A stretch of 59,091 bases of DNA from Limosilactobacillus frumenti DSM 13145 (GCF_001436045.1 NZ_AZER01000005.1:1-59091); one strand, 5' to 3'; positions 1 through 8,430 are shown, counted from the first letter of the stretch. A program made the numbers and translations. Notes: generated by a model from the sequence alone, not told the origin.

Positions 1-56
1 AACACGCCGAAAGTAGTTGGGGGATCGCTCCCTGCGAGGATAGGACGTTGCCACGC
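1..56 (+). rRNA. rrf: 5S ribosomal RNA, 3' end only
   Basis: The window opens inside the 3' portion of a 5S rRNA: the GAAAGTAGTTGGGGGATCGC block and the terminal GGACGTTGCCACGC are typical of lactobacillar 5S. The 5' part, and presumably the rest of an rRNA operon, lie outside the window. A tRNA-Asn follows within a few bases, the usual rrn-tRNA arrangement. The exact 3' end is uncertain by a few bases. Confidence 0.85.
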
Positions 57-61
57 GTTAT

Positions 62-134
62 TCCGGCATAGCTCAGTTGGTAGAGCACCTGACTGTTAAT
101 CAGGTTGTCGTCAGTTCGAGTCTGACTGCCGGAG
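62..134 (+). tRNA. tRNA-Asn (anticodon GTT)
   Basis: A full cloverleaf can be drawn: acceptor TCCGGCA pairs with TGCCGGA, the anticodon loop is CTGTTAA (GTT, Asn), the T-loop is TTCGAGT and the discriminator is G. CCA is not encoded. It directly follows 5S rRNA and is probably part of the rrn transcript. The gene body is identical to the tRNA-Asn at 13820-13892. Confidence 0.97.
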
Positions 135-143
135 TTGGTATAT

Positions 144-175
144 AAGCTGTTAGATTATGTCTAGCAGCTTTTTTA
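144..175 (+). terminator. terminator after rrn/tRNA-Asn
   Basis: AAGCTGTTAGA pairs with TCTAGCAGCTT around a short loop and is followed by a T-run, an intrinsic terminator for the rRNA-tRNA transcript. Confidence 0.8.
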
Positions 176-285
176 ATACCATGACTTAACTAAGTGCAAT
201 AAATAAAATTTAAAATAAGTGTTTTAACTATTGCATGATCATGATATAATCATTGTTGTTAGTTGTTCTTAAGTAACAATAATTT

Positions 286-358
286 GCCAACTTAGCTCAG
301 CTGGTAGAGCATCTCCCTCGTAAAGAGAAGGTCGGAGGTTCGACTCCTCTAGTTGGCA
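286..358 (+). tRNA. tRNA-Thr (anticodon CGT)
   Basis: The acceptor GCCAACT pairs with AGTTGGC (discriminator A) and the anticodon loop CTCGTAA gives CGT, reading ACG threonine codons. A TATAAT box at 245-250 suggests its own promoter. The sequence immediately 3' of this gene is echoed at 11427-11580, which makes the tRNA 3' end a candidate integration site for the accessory block that follows. Confidence 0.96.
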
Positions 359-360
359 TT

Positions 361-760
361 AAGAAGTTTTATAAAATTTATTAATCCTTGATATATCAAC
401 GTTTTGCGAAGGTATATCAAGGATTATTTTTGTTTATTTAAGAATGTTATGCACACGGCTGTGCACACAGAAAAATCGTGTGCATGAGCTTACATCTGGA
501 AAAGGCTGTATGCACTGATTTGATGGGCTTTGCGCCTATGACTATTGATACCGAATAGAATTGTAATGTAACTTAGAGTTGGAAGTGCATGATAACGGCA
601 TTTTGGTAGCCTTAAAACTCGACCAACTCACTTAAGACTACATGTTTGTTTGCCAAAATGTTTGCCATAAAAACGCAATAATTGAGTTTAATAGCCAGTT
701 AGAACGACCCAAGTGCCGCTATAACTGGCTATTTTACGTTAAAAAAATTATCGACTTCTC
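361..760. repeat. island-boundary-like segment, copy A, gene-free
   Basis: No convincing gene lies between 359 and 918. The first ~200 bases contain a long hairpin (382-426, followed by a T-run, so it can also end the tRNA-Thr transcript), a GTGTGCA-rich repeat patch and a GATAACGG motif, all of which recur in degenerate form in the same order at 11427-11660. Near 640-665 a doubled TTTGCC motif occurs. A further strong hairpin (AATAGCCAGTT pairing with AACTGGCTATT, about 691-735) follows. The segment is best read as the decayed end of an integrated element; that is inference. Confidence 0.45.
382..432 (+). terminator. terminator after tRNA-Thr
   Basis: TAATCCTTGATATA (382-395) pairs with TATATCAAGGATTA (413-426) and is followed by TTTTTG. 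It ends the tRNA-Thr transcript. Confidence 0.75.
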
Positions 761-918
761 GCCTTTTTCTCACGTGAACGCTTGTCGTGTTGTCTTGAAC
801 TGCGGTGAATTACTGTAACTCAATAGTATCAAGCGCTTTAGCAATGTTGGCGTGTGAAAAATGAGAAATAAGGGTAAACTTTAACAATTGAAGTCACAAA
901 AGTTAGAACATATTATTC

Positions 919-1767
919 TTAATTATTGCCCCACTTATCTAAAATCAATTTGCCAATTTCTTGCCAATGTGATTCCAGGACAAAATGACCACCATCAAGG
1001 AGATGAACTTCTGCGTTTGGATCATCCCTCTTAAAAGCCTCAGCACCTGGATAAATAAAGCTAGGGTCATTTTTACCCCAAGCTGCAACCAGCTCTGGTT
1101 TATATTGACGCAAATATGCTTGATACTTTGGATAATTTGCAACATTGTTTTGATAATCAAAAATCAAGTCGGACTGATTTTCAGCATAATCAGGTTTGCC
1201 TGTGTAGTAGATGTCCAAAGTGTATCCATCTGGACCAATGGCACCTGGCTTTTCACCACCCAAATATTGACCTTTAATTGTTGCTGGCGCAAAAGCTGCC
1301 TTATACTTTTCACGTAATTCTTTGGTTGGATGGGCCCAATATTTTTTGCGTCCTGCCCACTTTTTACCTAAGCCTTCTTGATAAACATTACCGTTTTGAC
1401 TAACGATGCCTAAGATTTGTTCGGGATGACGTACAGCAAGATTAAAGCCGATTGGTGCACCATAGTCAAAAACGTACATGAAAAACTTGTGAATATTTAA
1501 TGCAGTCAAAAGATCATCAACATAATTAGTAAGATTCTCAAAGGTGTATTTGAAATCTACATGACTGGGAGAAGCTGATTGTCCAAAGCCAACATAATCT
1601 GGTGCGATGACGTGAAAGTCTTTCTCCAACAATGGTATCAGGTTTCGGAACAATGCACTGGACGTTGGGAAACCATGTAAGAGTAAGAATGTTGGCAAAG
1701 CTTTATTGCCACTTTCGCGATAAAATACCTTTAATCCATGAATGTTTATCGTATTAAACTTCATCAT
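919..1767 (-). CDS. alpha/beta hydrolase, epoxide hydrolase/dehalogenase-like
   Basis: This 282-residue soluble alpha/beta-fold hydrolase has the HGFP oxyanion motif at 31-34 and, at the nucleophile elbow, VFDYGAP with Asp101 instead of the Ser of esterases, as in the epoxide hydrolase and haloalkane dehalogenase branch. A C-terminal WGKND acid region and GGHFVLE provide the expected Asp and His. The start is the first of two adjacent ATGs behind AGGAAGG. It lies downstream of and co-directional with a TetR gene, which may control it. The natural substrate cannot be told from sequence; detoxification of a reactive small molecule is plausible. Confidence 0.85.
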   Translation of the reverse strand: MMKFNTINIHGLKVFYRESGNKALPTFLLLHGFPTSSALFRNLIPLLEKDFHVIAPDYVGFGQSASPSHVDFKYTFENLTNYVDDLLTALNIHKFFMYVFDYGAPIGFNLAVRHPEQILGIVSQNGNVYQEGLGKKWAGRKKYWAHPTKELREKYKAAFAPATIKGQYLGGEKPGAIGPDGYTLDIYYTGKPDYAENQSDLIFDYQNNVANYPKYQAYLRQYKPELVAAWGKNDPSFIYPGAEAFKRDDPNAEVHLLDGGHFVLESHWQEIGKLILDKWGNN

Positions 1768-1897
1768 ATGGCACCTTCCTTATATTTTAACTATATTTAA
1801 ACATATTCGATAAAAACTTTGTAGTGGCTTTTACAAACAACTATATAAAATATGAACTTTGCATATTACCAAAAATAATGGTGGAAAAGTAATTTAC

Positions 1898-2476
1898 CTA
1901 TTTTAGGGCCTGATAACCATTCAAAGTAAATTTATTTAACAGCTGAACATCATGGTACCATTGGTCATTTTTCCTAAAGTGATTTGCACGGTTAACGGCA
2001 AAAGAACCGTGAAGCGTGTATAAGAATAGTGTTTCAGCATCCTCTTGTGATAGGCCCGTTTTTTTCTGAATTGCCGGAACTACTCGATCGCGCTCATGAA
2101 CCATGATTCGTCCCACAATATATTCGGTTAAATCAGGGTCCAAAAGTAGTTTACGATACTTTGTGCCTGATCCTACTCTTTGGCAAGCTGGAATTAAAGA
2201 TTCATTTTCCTTAAGGTAATCGACGCTAAAATTGTTAATTTTAAAGTAATCTGATGATGTAGTCATGATGGCATCGTCTAAAACAGCATTCAAAACATCA
2301 TTCATTGAATCGAAGTGTAGGTAAAATGTTGAGCGGCTGATATCAGCGGTTTGACAAAGCTTTTTAATCGTTATCTTAGAATATGGGTTGTGCTGAATCA
2401 GTTCCAAAAAGCCATCCTTAATGACATTAATCGTGTATCTTGTGCGGCGGTCTTGCCGCTTCTGCTTATTTACCAA
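1898..2476 (-). CDS. TetR/AcrR family transcriptional regulator
   Basis: The 192-residue protein has an N-terminal TetR helix-turn-helix (SKITIKKLCQTADISRSTFY, about residues 33-52) followed by an all-helical ligand domain of the DhaS/TetR_C_8 type common in lactobacilli. The start appears to be TTG behind AAAGGAAAG. It is divergent from the sirtuin-like pair and upstream of the hydrolase gene. Two 16-bp palindrome-like sites of shared design (2536-2551, 2622-2637) sit in the divergent promoter region, so autoregulation and control of the sirtuin operon are likely. The effector is unknown. Confidence 0.88.
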   Translation of the reverse strand: MVNKQKRQDRRTRYTINVIKDGFLELIQHNPYSKITIKKLCQTADISRSTFYLHFDSMNDVLNAVLDDAIMTTSSDYFKINNFSVDYLKENESLIPACQRVGSGTKYRKLLLDPDLTEYIVGRIMVHERDRVVPAIQKKTGLSQEDAETLFLYTLHGSFAVNRANHFRKNDQWYHDVQLLNKFTLNGYQALK

Positions 2477-2535
2477 ATATTTCGCTTTCCTTTCTACTAG
2501 AGCTCAACTGTTGTTTCTTCACATTTTCGTAAAAG

Positions 2536-2551
2536 TGTCGATAAATGGACA
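2536..2551. promoter_or_regulatory. candidate TetR operator 1
   Basis: TGTCGATAAATGGACA is an inverted repeat (TGTCGAT against ATGGACA, 6 of 7 matching) of the length bound by TetR dimers. It lies about 60 bases upstream of the TetR start codon and shares its pattern, TGTYNAWAAAYRGACA, with the site at 2622-2637. Confidence 0.5.
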
Positions 2552-2621
2552 TCTCTGAAAAAATGTTCTTCGTTTGAGCCGCGTTAATCATTATAATCAA
2601 TAATATCATTTAACTACACTG

Positions 2622-2637
2622 TGTTCAAAAACAGACA
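2622..2637. promoter_or_regulatory. candidate TetR operator 2
   Basis: TGTTCAAAAACAGACA matches site 1 at the outer TGT/GACA positions and the central A-tract. It lies between a TATAAT box (2592-2597) and the ribosome-binding site of the first sirtuin-like gene, where a bound repressor would block transcription. Confidence 0.5.
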
Positions 2638-2661
2638 CACTATCTAGTAAGGAGGAACAAA

Positions 2662-3522
2662 ATGAACGATCTGGAAACTGTAGTAACGCACATTAATGAC
2701 GCTGATGCAATTATAATTGGGGCTGGCTCTGGGATGTCTAATGCTGCCGGAATGGATTTTTGGTATGAAGCTAGTCCACTATTCATGAAATACATGAGTG
2801 ATTTTTATCAGAAGTATCACTTTGAAGGTATTTTTAAAGGATTTTATAACCGTTTTGAATCTCAAGAAGAGCGATGGGCTTATTTATTAAAAATGTTAAA
2901 AATGGTTTCAACCATTCCACCTCAAAATAGGGTATATGATTATCTAAAGACAATCATTGACAATAAGCCTTACCATATTATTACAACCAATCAAGATATG
3001 TTGTTTAAGAAGTTTTTCCCGAATGAGCATGTTAGTGAAATTCAAGGATCATGGGGTTACTTTCAAAGCAAAAATACGTCAACGGATAAGCATTTGTATC
3101 CTACCGCAAGCTTCTTAGATAATTTATTACCACAAATCGATAATAACCGGCTGCCTACTGAACTAATTCCCAAAAGCGAGGTTGACGGGACACCACTGAT
3201 TCCTTGGGTCCGTGGTCCGGAATTTCTTGAAGATAAGAAATACTATGAAGAGTACGAAAAAGCAAATCAATTTCTAGGCAAGTACCGGTTAAAGAAGATA
3301 CTTTTCATTGAGATTGGGGTTGGTCGGATGACACCGATGTTTATCCAGGAACCCTTCTGGGAAATGACCAACTACATGCCACAGTCATTCTATATTAATT
3401 TCAATCCTCGTGATGCCTTAACAAATCCAGCAATAAAAGATCGTTCACTGTTGATTAATAGTGATACGGCTAAGGCCTTACAAAATATTTCTGAATTAAT
3501 CAAAGGAGGACAAAATGACTAA
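2662..3522 (+). CDS. class M sirtuin-like protein, cysteine-free (partner A)
   Basis: This 286-residue cytosolic protein has the sirtuin NAD-binding signature near the N-terminus (IIIGAGSGMSNAAG, 17-30), then TTNQD (108-112) and IQGSWGYFQ (127-135), the layout of macrodomain-linked class M sirtuins, which as a family use NAD for protein mono-ADP-ribosylation. The family's Asn and Gln in these motifs are present (N110, Q128). It has no cysteine at all, so the Zn ribbon is gone: the stretch equivalent to CAEC in the next gene reads SEVD. A strong AAGGAGG precedes the ATG. It overlaps the next gene by 8 bases, suggesting coupled translation. Enzymatic activity is not assured. Confidence 0.8.
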   Translation: MNDLETVVTHINDADAIIIGAGSGMSNAAGMDFWYEASPLFMKYMSDFYQKYHFEGIFKGFYNRFESQEERWAYLLKMLKMVSTIPPQNRVYDYLKTIIDNKPYHIITTNQDMLFKKFFPNEHVSEIQGSWGYFQSKNTSTDKHLYPTASFLDNLLPQIDNNRLPTELIPKSEVDGTPLIPWVRGPEFLEDKKYYEEYEKANQFLGKYRLKKILFIEIGVGRMTPMFIQEPFWEMTNYMPQSFYINFNPRDALTNPAIKDRSLLINSDTAKALQNISELIKGGQND

Positions 3523-4834
3523 CGCGATAAAAACAGCTCAACAATGGTTAAGTGATGCTGATGCCATTTTAGTAACTGCTAGTAATGGTTTTTCAATTTC
3601 AGAAGGACTAAATTTATTCGCCCATGACAGAAAATTATCAACGGTTTTGGGTGATTTAGTAGAGAAATATAATTTGCCTAATCTATTAGGAGCCCTCAAC
3701 TACCATTACCCAGATGAGCTTGACAAGTGGCGTGTTTATGCTCGGATTGCGGAATACTACAACTACAATTATTATCCGGGTGAATTAATGGGTAAATTAC
3801 GTCAAATCATTGGTGATAAGCCCTACTTTATTTGGACATCTAATGTTGATCATCATTTTGCACTAGCTGAATTTAGTAACCTCCTTGAAATTGAAGGAAA
3901 TTGGCAAACAGGAATCTGTTCTAACCATCCTAAGGACCATTCGTTTGTTGATTTGAAGGAAACTCTTCATCAAATCTATGAAAAAGATCAGGCTGGGACT
4001 TTAACCGAGGAGGACTTGCCAACCTGCGCGGAATGTAAAGCACCTCTATCGCTAAATATCCCGGGTTCGGCATTTAATATAGATCAAAAACAGGTTAGTG
4101 GCTTTGAGAATTTTTTGACTACTTATCAAGATAGAAAGATTCTGGTCTTAGAGTTAGGAATTGGTCCGCAAAACCAAATGATTAAGGCCCCCAGTATGCA
4201 ATTAATTGCTGGTAACGAACGTAGCCACTATATTACGATTAATAAGGGACAGTTAAATATTCCTAGTGTGATTGCTGATCGTTCTATTGGTTTCTCATCT
4301 ACAATAGTTGATGCATTTGATGCTTTAATCACTGGCAAAGGTGAAGTTGAGACGCAGGGACCCGCTAAACCAGAACCACGGTTATCACCGGAGGAAAGCA
4401 AAAGGCAGGAGCAAATATTCAAAAATTTTTATCCCTCTTATACCGTCAACAAAGGTTATCGCCCGGGAGAACTAGTAATGTATACAACCATTGATCATGA
4501 TCATCCATCACATTTACATATGGTGCAATACGGTAAAGCACTAATGTATTCATACGGTGATCCAGTTAATGTACATTGTTTTACCCAAGATGGTCGTTAT
4601 CGACTAGTTAAATTAGGATTAAATAAGGCTAATGATGAGGTTCATGGCTTTTATGTCGAGCCAAACACCTTTATTGCGATGGAAAGTGTCAAAAGAGTAA
4701 CCGGATTTTCTCAAGTCAGTGTTACGTTACCATCATCTTCTTCGAATGAGATTTTGATTCCAAAGAAGAAACAATTAAAAAAGATGTTTCCACAGCAACA
4801 AGCATTAATTGAACGCCTGTCGGCAGACAATTGA
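3515..4834 (+). CDS. class M sirtuin-like protein with extra C-terminal domain (partner B)
   Basis: The 439-residue protein is a diverged paralogue of the preceding gene across residues 1-275. Here the NAD motif is degraded (LVTASNGFSISEG, 19-31, where partner A has IGAGSGMSNAAG), and the Gln of the QG motif is Glu (IEGNW, 126-130). TSNVDHH (108-114) and zinc-type cysteines C135, C171 and C174 (CAEC) are kept. Residues 280-439 form an additional region, rich in His and Tyr around 326-355, that I do not recognise. The ATG lies inside partner A behind AAAGGAGG. Complementary losses suggest a heteromeric pair; this is inference. Confidence 0.75.
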   Translation: MTNAIKTAQQWLSDADAILVTASNGFSISEGLNLFAHDRKLSTVLGDLVEKYNLPNLLGALNYHYPDELDKWRVYARIAEYYNYNYYPGELMGKLRQIIGDKPYFIWTSNVDHHFALAEFSNLLEIEGNWQTGICSNHPKDHSFVDLKETLHQIYEKDQAGTLTEEDLPTCAECKAPLSLNIPGSAFNIDQKQVSGFENFLTTYQDRKILVLELGIGPQNQMIKAPSMQLIAGNERSHYITINKGQLNIPSVIADRSIGFSSTIVDAFDALITGKGEVETQGPAKPEPRLSPEESKRQEQIFKNFYPSYTVNKGYRPGELVMYTTIDHDHPSHLHMVQYGKALMYSYGDPVNVHCFTQDGRYRLVKLGLNKANDEVHGFYVEPNTFIAMESVKRVTGFSQVSVTLPSSSSNEILIPKKKQLKKMFPQQQALIERLSADN

Positions 4835-4849
4835 TTTTATAAATTATAG

Positions 4850-4888
4850 CCCCCAGATAGTAAATTTTTGCTATCTGGGGGTTATCTT
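4850..4888 (+). terminator. terminator of sirtuin operon
   Basis: CCCCCAGATAG (4850-4860) pairs with CTATCTGGGGG (4871-4881), followed by a T-rich tail. It closes the two-gene operon. Confidence 0.85.
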
Positions 4889-4900
4889 TTATTTGTAAAA

Positions 4901-4940
4901 TAAAAGGGTAAAATGCCAAGAAAGTACGACATTTTACCTT
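4901..4940 (-). terminator. terminator of MFS gene
   Basis: GGTAAAATG (4907-4915) pairs with CATTTTACC (4930-4938). The A-rich left flank is a T-run on the minus strand, so it ends the MFS transcript. Confidence 0.7.
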
Positions 4941-4948
4941 AAATTAAC

Positions 4949-6355
4949 TTACTTATTTTTGTAATTCTTTATGAAACGAGTAATGGTAATGATCTCGGCT
5001 ATTACAGCAAATATCAATGCAAAAATGAAGGCGGTGTGTAAGCCAAACATAAATAATTGATTTTGCCCAACTGGGTATGTTGTAATGCTCTTACCCTTTC
5101 TCAAACTCATTGAACTATAAAGAATTATTGTAGATAAACTAACTCCTAATTCCATTCCAAAATTACGTGCCAATGAATTCACACTACCAGCAATTCCTAA
5201 AAATTTCTTGTCAACTGATGACATGATAACAGAATTATTTGGTGACTGGAAAAGTCCCATTCCGATACCGTAGAAGAAAGATGCAACGATAAATAGCCCT
5301 AGTGGTGAATGTAAATTAAAGTTTAGGATTAAAATCTGGGCAATTATCAAAGATGCCAGACCAATAATTGAAATCTTTTCACCGCCAAATTTATCAGCAA
5401 GTGTTCCACCGATTGGACCGAAGAAAGCGATTGTTAGTGGAATAATAGCTAATAATATACCGGCAAAGCTAGCATTATAGTTGCGGGCATTTACAAGGTA
5501 GTATGGGATTAAAATACTGAAGAAATAACCAACAATAAATGCTAGTAACGCCGAGACAACTCCCATGGTGAAATTAGCATTATTAAAAATCTTAAAATTA
5601 AGCATTGGTAACTTAACGTGACATTCGATAATAACAAAGGCTATTAACAGTGCAATTGCAATTACAAGGGTGGTTAGGATAATCGGATTAGCATAACCTT
5701 GTGTTTGTCCTTGCATTAAAGCATAGAAGAAAAAGGCAATGAATGCCGCAAAGATAGTTGTACCATACCAGTCAAGTTTTTCATTAGTGTTTTTAAGAGA
5801 ATCCTTAGGTAGGGAAGTGTTGCCTACAAGAATTGCAACAATTCCAATTGGAACATTAATCCAGAAAATGTATGACCAGCTACCGGTAGTTAAAATTAAA
5901 CCGCCCAAAGATGGTCCAGCAATTGAACCGAGGGCAAAGAAGGTAGCTAAAATTGCTAGAGCTCGACCTCTTTCTTTAAGAGGAAACATTTCAGTCGTTA
6001 TACCAAAGTTATTGGACATTGTCATTGCAGCACCTAATGCTTGGATTGCCCTACCAAAAAGTAGAAAGCTAAAATTAATTTTGATCCCAGCAACTAGAGA
6101 CCCAATTGTAAAAATCAAAGTCCCTATTTTAAAAATTTTTACTTTACCAACAATATCGCCTAACCGCCCAAAGAACATAATTAATGCTGAAATAATCATT
6201 AAGTAGATTGAAATGACCCATTCAATTGTACTAGAGGAGACATTCATTTCTCTTGCCATGATTGGCGTTGCAATATTTACAATTGAAGAATCAAGCGATG
6301 TCATAAAGGTAAATAGTGCAATTGTAAGTAGTGCAGTGATTCGTTTACTTTTCAT
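4949..6355 (-). CDS. MFS drug exporter, DHA2 (EmrB/QacA) type
   Basis: This 468-residue integral membrane protein belongs to the 14-helix DHA2 family of proton-coupled exporters: TSLDSSIVNIATP in helix 1, a FGRLGDIVGK motif A, and SIAGPSLGGLI as motif C typical of antiporters. It probably exports an amphipathic or toxic compound. AAAGGA precedes the ATG. It is divergent from a flavoprotein reductase, with which it shares a 185-bp regulatory region. No dedicated regulator gene is adjacent; the nearest are the two TetR genes of the block. Confidence 0.88.
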   Translation of the reverse strand: MKSKRITALLTIALFTFMTSLDSSIVNIATPIMAREMNVSSSTIEWVISIYLMIISALIMFFGRLGDIVGKVKIFKIGTLIFTIGSLVAGIKINFSFLLFGRAIQALGAAMTMSNNFGITTEMFPLKERGRALAILATFFALGSIAGPSLGGLILTTGSWSYIFWINVPIGIVAILVGNTSLPKDSLKNTNEKLDWYGTTIFAAFIAFFFYALMQGQTQGYANPIILTTLVIAIALLIAFVIIECHVKLPMLNFKIFNNANFTMGVVSALLAFIVGYFFSILIPYYLVNARNYNASFAGILLAIIPLTIAFFGPIGGTLADKFGGEKISIIGLASLIIAQILILNFNLHSPLGLFIVASFFYGIGMGLFQSPNNSVIMSSVDKKFLGIAGSVNSLARNFGMELGVSLSTIILYSSMSLRKGKSITTYPVGQNQLFMFGLHTAFIFALIFAVIAEIITITRFIKNYKNK

Positions 6356-6393
6356 TATTTCATTCCTTTCTTACTTTTTAAAAGCTCTTAATA

Positions 6394-6453
6394 AAGATAG
6401 TGCGTATGTTTACAATTGTCAACGGAATAAAAAGGACAAATTCTTAAATTTGT
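6394..6453 (-). promoter_or_regulatory. MFS promoter and operator-like palindrome
   Basis: On the minus strand TTGACA (6422-6417) and TATCTT (6399-6394) are 17 bp apart, a good sigma-A promoter for the MFS gene. Just upstream, ACAAATT-CTTA-AATTTGT (6436-6453) is a perfect inverted repeat lying between the divergent MFS and reductase genes, a candidate operator for one or both. Confidence 0.55.
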
Positions 6454-6540
6454 AGTCAATTTTAGAGCACATAATTTGAGAACACGCATAAAAAAGAATA
6501 ACTTATATAAAGTAAGCGAAATATGAAAGGACATAAGATA

Positions 6541-7881
6541 ATGAAAAAATATGACGTTATTATTATCGGCGGGGGCCCAGCAGCCATTAACTTCAGTAAA
6601 GCTGCACAACATAGTAATAAGAAAATTCTGGTTATTGAAGGGGATAAGTTTGGTGGAACGTGCCCTAATTATGGTTGCGAGCCAAAAATTTTCTTTGAAG
6701 GAGCAGTAAGAAATGTACTTGGTAGTCAGTTAATGGAATGCCGTGGTATTGAACAAGCCAGCAGAATAAATTGGGGCCAACTTATGAAGACCAAAAAGGC
6801 AATGTGGGAAAATGTGCCTGATAGCGAGGAAGAGAGTTTTGTAAAAGCTGGTGTTGATACATTGCAAGGTTATGCAAGCTTTGTTGACAACCACACTTTA
6901 TTGGTTAATGAAAAAAAGTATTATGCTCCAGTCATTATTATTGCTACAGGTCAGAAACCACGTAAATTGAATTTTCCTGGAAGTGAATTTACTCATAACA
7001 GTAATGATGTTTTAGATCTTAATGAATTACCAAGCGAGGTTGCGTTTATTGGAGCAGGAATCGTTTCAATGGAACTAGCAACTATGCTTGCAGCTGCTGG
7101 TAGCCATGTAAGTATTATTGAAATTTTACCACGGCCAATGATGGCCTTTAGTGAAAAGCACGTTCAGAATACGGTTGATGATATGAGAGAACGTGGAATT
7201 AATTTCTACTTTGACCAAGGTGTAGAAAAGATCACGAAACTAGGTAATGATTACGAAATACTTACTTCGGATGGCAATGTAATTAAGAGTGATTATGTTG
7301 TTGATGCCAGTGGTCGAATTGCTAATGTTGATGAACTACATTTAGAAAATACTGATATTAAGTTATCCCCAAGGCATAGTATTATTGTAGATGATCACCT
7401 AGAAACAACAGCTAAGGGAGTATACGCTGCAGGAGATGTGATTGATAAAAAAGAACCTGCTTTAGTACCAACCGCTCATTTTGAAGCAATGTATTTAGCT
7501 GACCAAATTATGAATGAAAAGCGTAATCCAATTCGTTACCCGATTATTGGTTCTTCAGCTTTTACTTTTCCACAAATAGCTCAGGTTGGGGTAGATGTAG
7601 ACAAGGCAAGAAAGGACAGCAAGTATCATGTAGTTGATATGGATCAACTATACAGCTCAGATATGGAATACGCTGGAAAAAACGATAAAAGTGCGAAGTT
7701 AAGTTTAGTATTTGATACTAATAATCAATTAGTTGGTGCTGCTGAAAGTAGTCAAAATGCTATTGATGATATTAATGGTTACATTCCACTTATTGGATTA
7801 CACGTTACTCGCAAGCAACTTAATGATAATTATCAGTTAATCTTTCCAGCTGTTAACTTTAAGACTGAGATGTCAATTTAA
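6541..7881 (+). CDS. FAD-dependent pyridine nucleotide-disulfide reductase
   Basis: The 446-residue flavoenzyme has an N-terminal FAD Rossmann fold (GGGPAA, 10-15), the redox-active dithiol GGTCPNYGCEPK (C41, C46), a second NAD(P)-binding fold near 165-190, and a class I dimerisation domain, like glutathione and mercuric reductases. The usual C-terminal His-Pro catalytic motif of glutathione reductase is absent (the tail has IFPAVNFKTE), so the substrate may not be glutathione. An upstream in-frame ATG at 6523 lacks a ribosome-binding site; AAAGGA fits the ATG at 6541. Two OsmC-like genes follow, giving a thiol/peroxide-stress context. Confidence 0.85.
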   Translation: MKKYDVIIIGGGPAAINFSKAAQHSNKKILVIEGDKFGGTCPNYGCEPKIFFEGAVRNVLGSQLMECRGIEQASRINWGQLMKTKKAMWENVPDSEEESFVKAGVDTLQGYASFVDNHTLLVNEKKYYAPVIIIATGQKPRKLNFPGSEFTHNSNDVLDLNELPSEVAFIGAGIVSMELATMLAAAGSHVSIIEILPRPMMAFSEKHVQNTVDDMRERGINFYFDQGVEKITKLGNDYEILTSDGNVIKSDYVVDASGRIANVDELHLENTDIKLSPRHSIIVDDHLETTAKGVYAAGDVIDKKEPALVPTAHFEAMYLADQIMNEKRNPIRYPIIGSSAFTFPQIAQVGVDVDKARKDSKYHVVDMDQLYSSDMEYAGKNDKSAKLSLVFDTNNQLVGAAESSQNAIDDINGYIPLIGLHVTRKQLNDNYQLIFPAVNFKTEMSI

Positions 7882-7992
7882 CAAGTTCACTACATATTTG
7901 GCTAAATGTGCTTAATTTTTCACTAGTCATTTGCTATTCTTAAAACTAGATATGAAAGGGCTTTCCTAGATTCTGTAAGGGGGATATGTACT

Positions 7993-8430
7993 ATGGATAA
8001 ATACAAAGTAACCGCGCGTAAGACCGCACTTCGTTTGCAAAGTGATGTTCATGCTAGAGGCTTACACACTATGATTGATGAACCGGTTAAGGCTGGGGGA
8101 AATAACACTGGAATGAATCCGATGGAACTTCTCCTTGCTACTTTAGGTGCTTCACTTCAAGAAACTGCGGCTAAATTGGCTCGTCAGCAAAATTTTACTT
8201 ATGATCACTTAACGGTTAACGTTGAAGGTGATCTCGATAAACGTGGCTTTATGGGAGTGTCTGGTATACGTAGTGGCTTTCAAGAGATTAGAGTCAATTT
8301 CATAATCAATAGCAGTGAAGATGTAAAAACTTGTCAACACTTTATCAAGACAGTTGAGCAACAATCACCGATTTACGACACCCTAACAAAGGGAACCACC
8401 GTTATTCGTGATCAGGTTGTTAAGGATTAG
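7993..8430 (+). CDS. OsmC-like protein lacking both redox cysteines
   Basis: This 145-residue protein has the OsmC/Ohr fold pattern: GGNNTGMNPMELLLATLGA (35-53) and a C-terminal QSPIYDTL. In active peroxiredoxin-type members the sequences are LGAC and CP; here they read LGAS (Ser54) and SP (Ser125), so both peroxidatic-site cysteines are replaced by serine. The remaining Cys114 is not at either site. AAGGGGG precedes the ATG. The next gene, 13 bases on, is an OsmC paralogue with both cysteines. A catalytic peroxidase role is unlikely; binding or partner function is possible. Confidence 0.82.
   Translation: MDKYKVTARKTALRLQSDVHARGLHTMIDEPVKAGGNNTGMNPMELLLATLGASLQETAAKLARQQNFTYDHLTVNVEGDLDKRGFMGVSGIRSGFQEIRVNFIINSSEDVKTCQHFIKTVEQQSPIYDTLTKGTTVIRDQVVKD

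Noticed and set aside
480-520. GTGTGCA-rich repeats as a possible CRISPR or origin
   Set aside because: There are only a few imperfect units, no regular spacers and no cas or dnaA-type gene; they fit the boundary segment instead.
985-1317. 110-codon plus-strand frame opposite the hydrolase gene
   Set aside because: It is antisense to a gene with clear family motifs, has no ribosome-binding site and reads like a random Cys/Ile-rich shadow.
5739-6206. 155-codon plus-strand frame inside the MFS gene
   Set aside because: It is the mirror of a conserved membrane protein and shows the Pro/Lys/Arg bias typical of antisense membrane genes.
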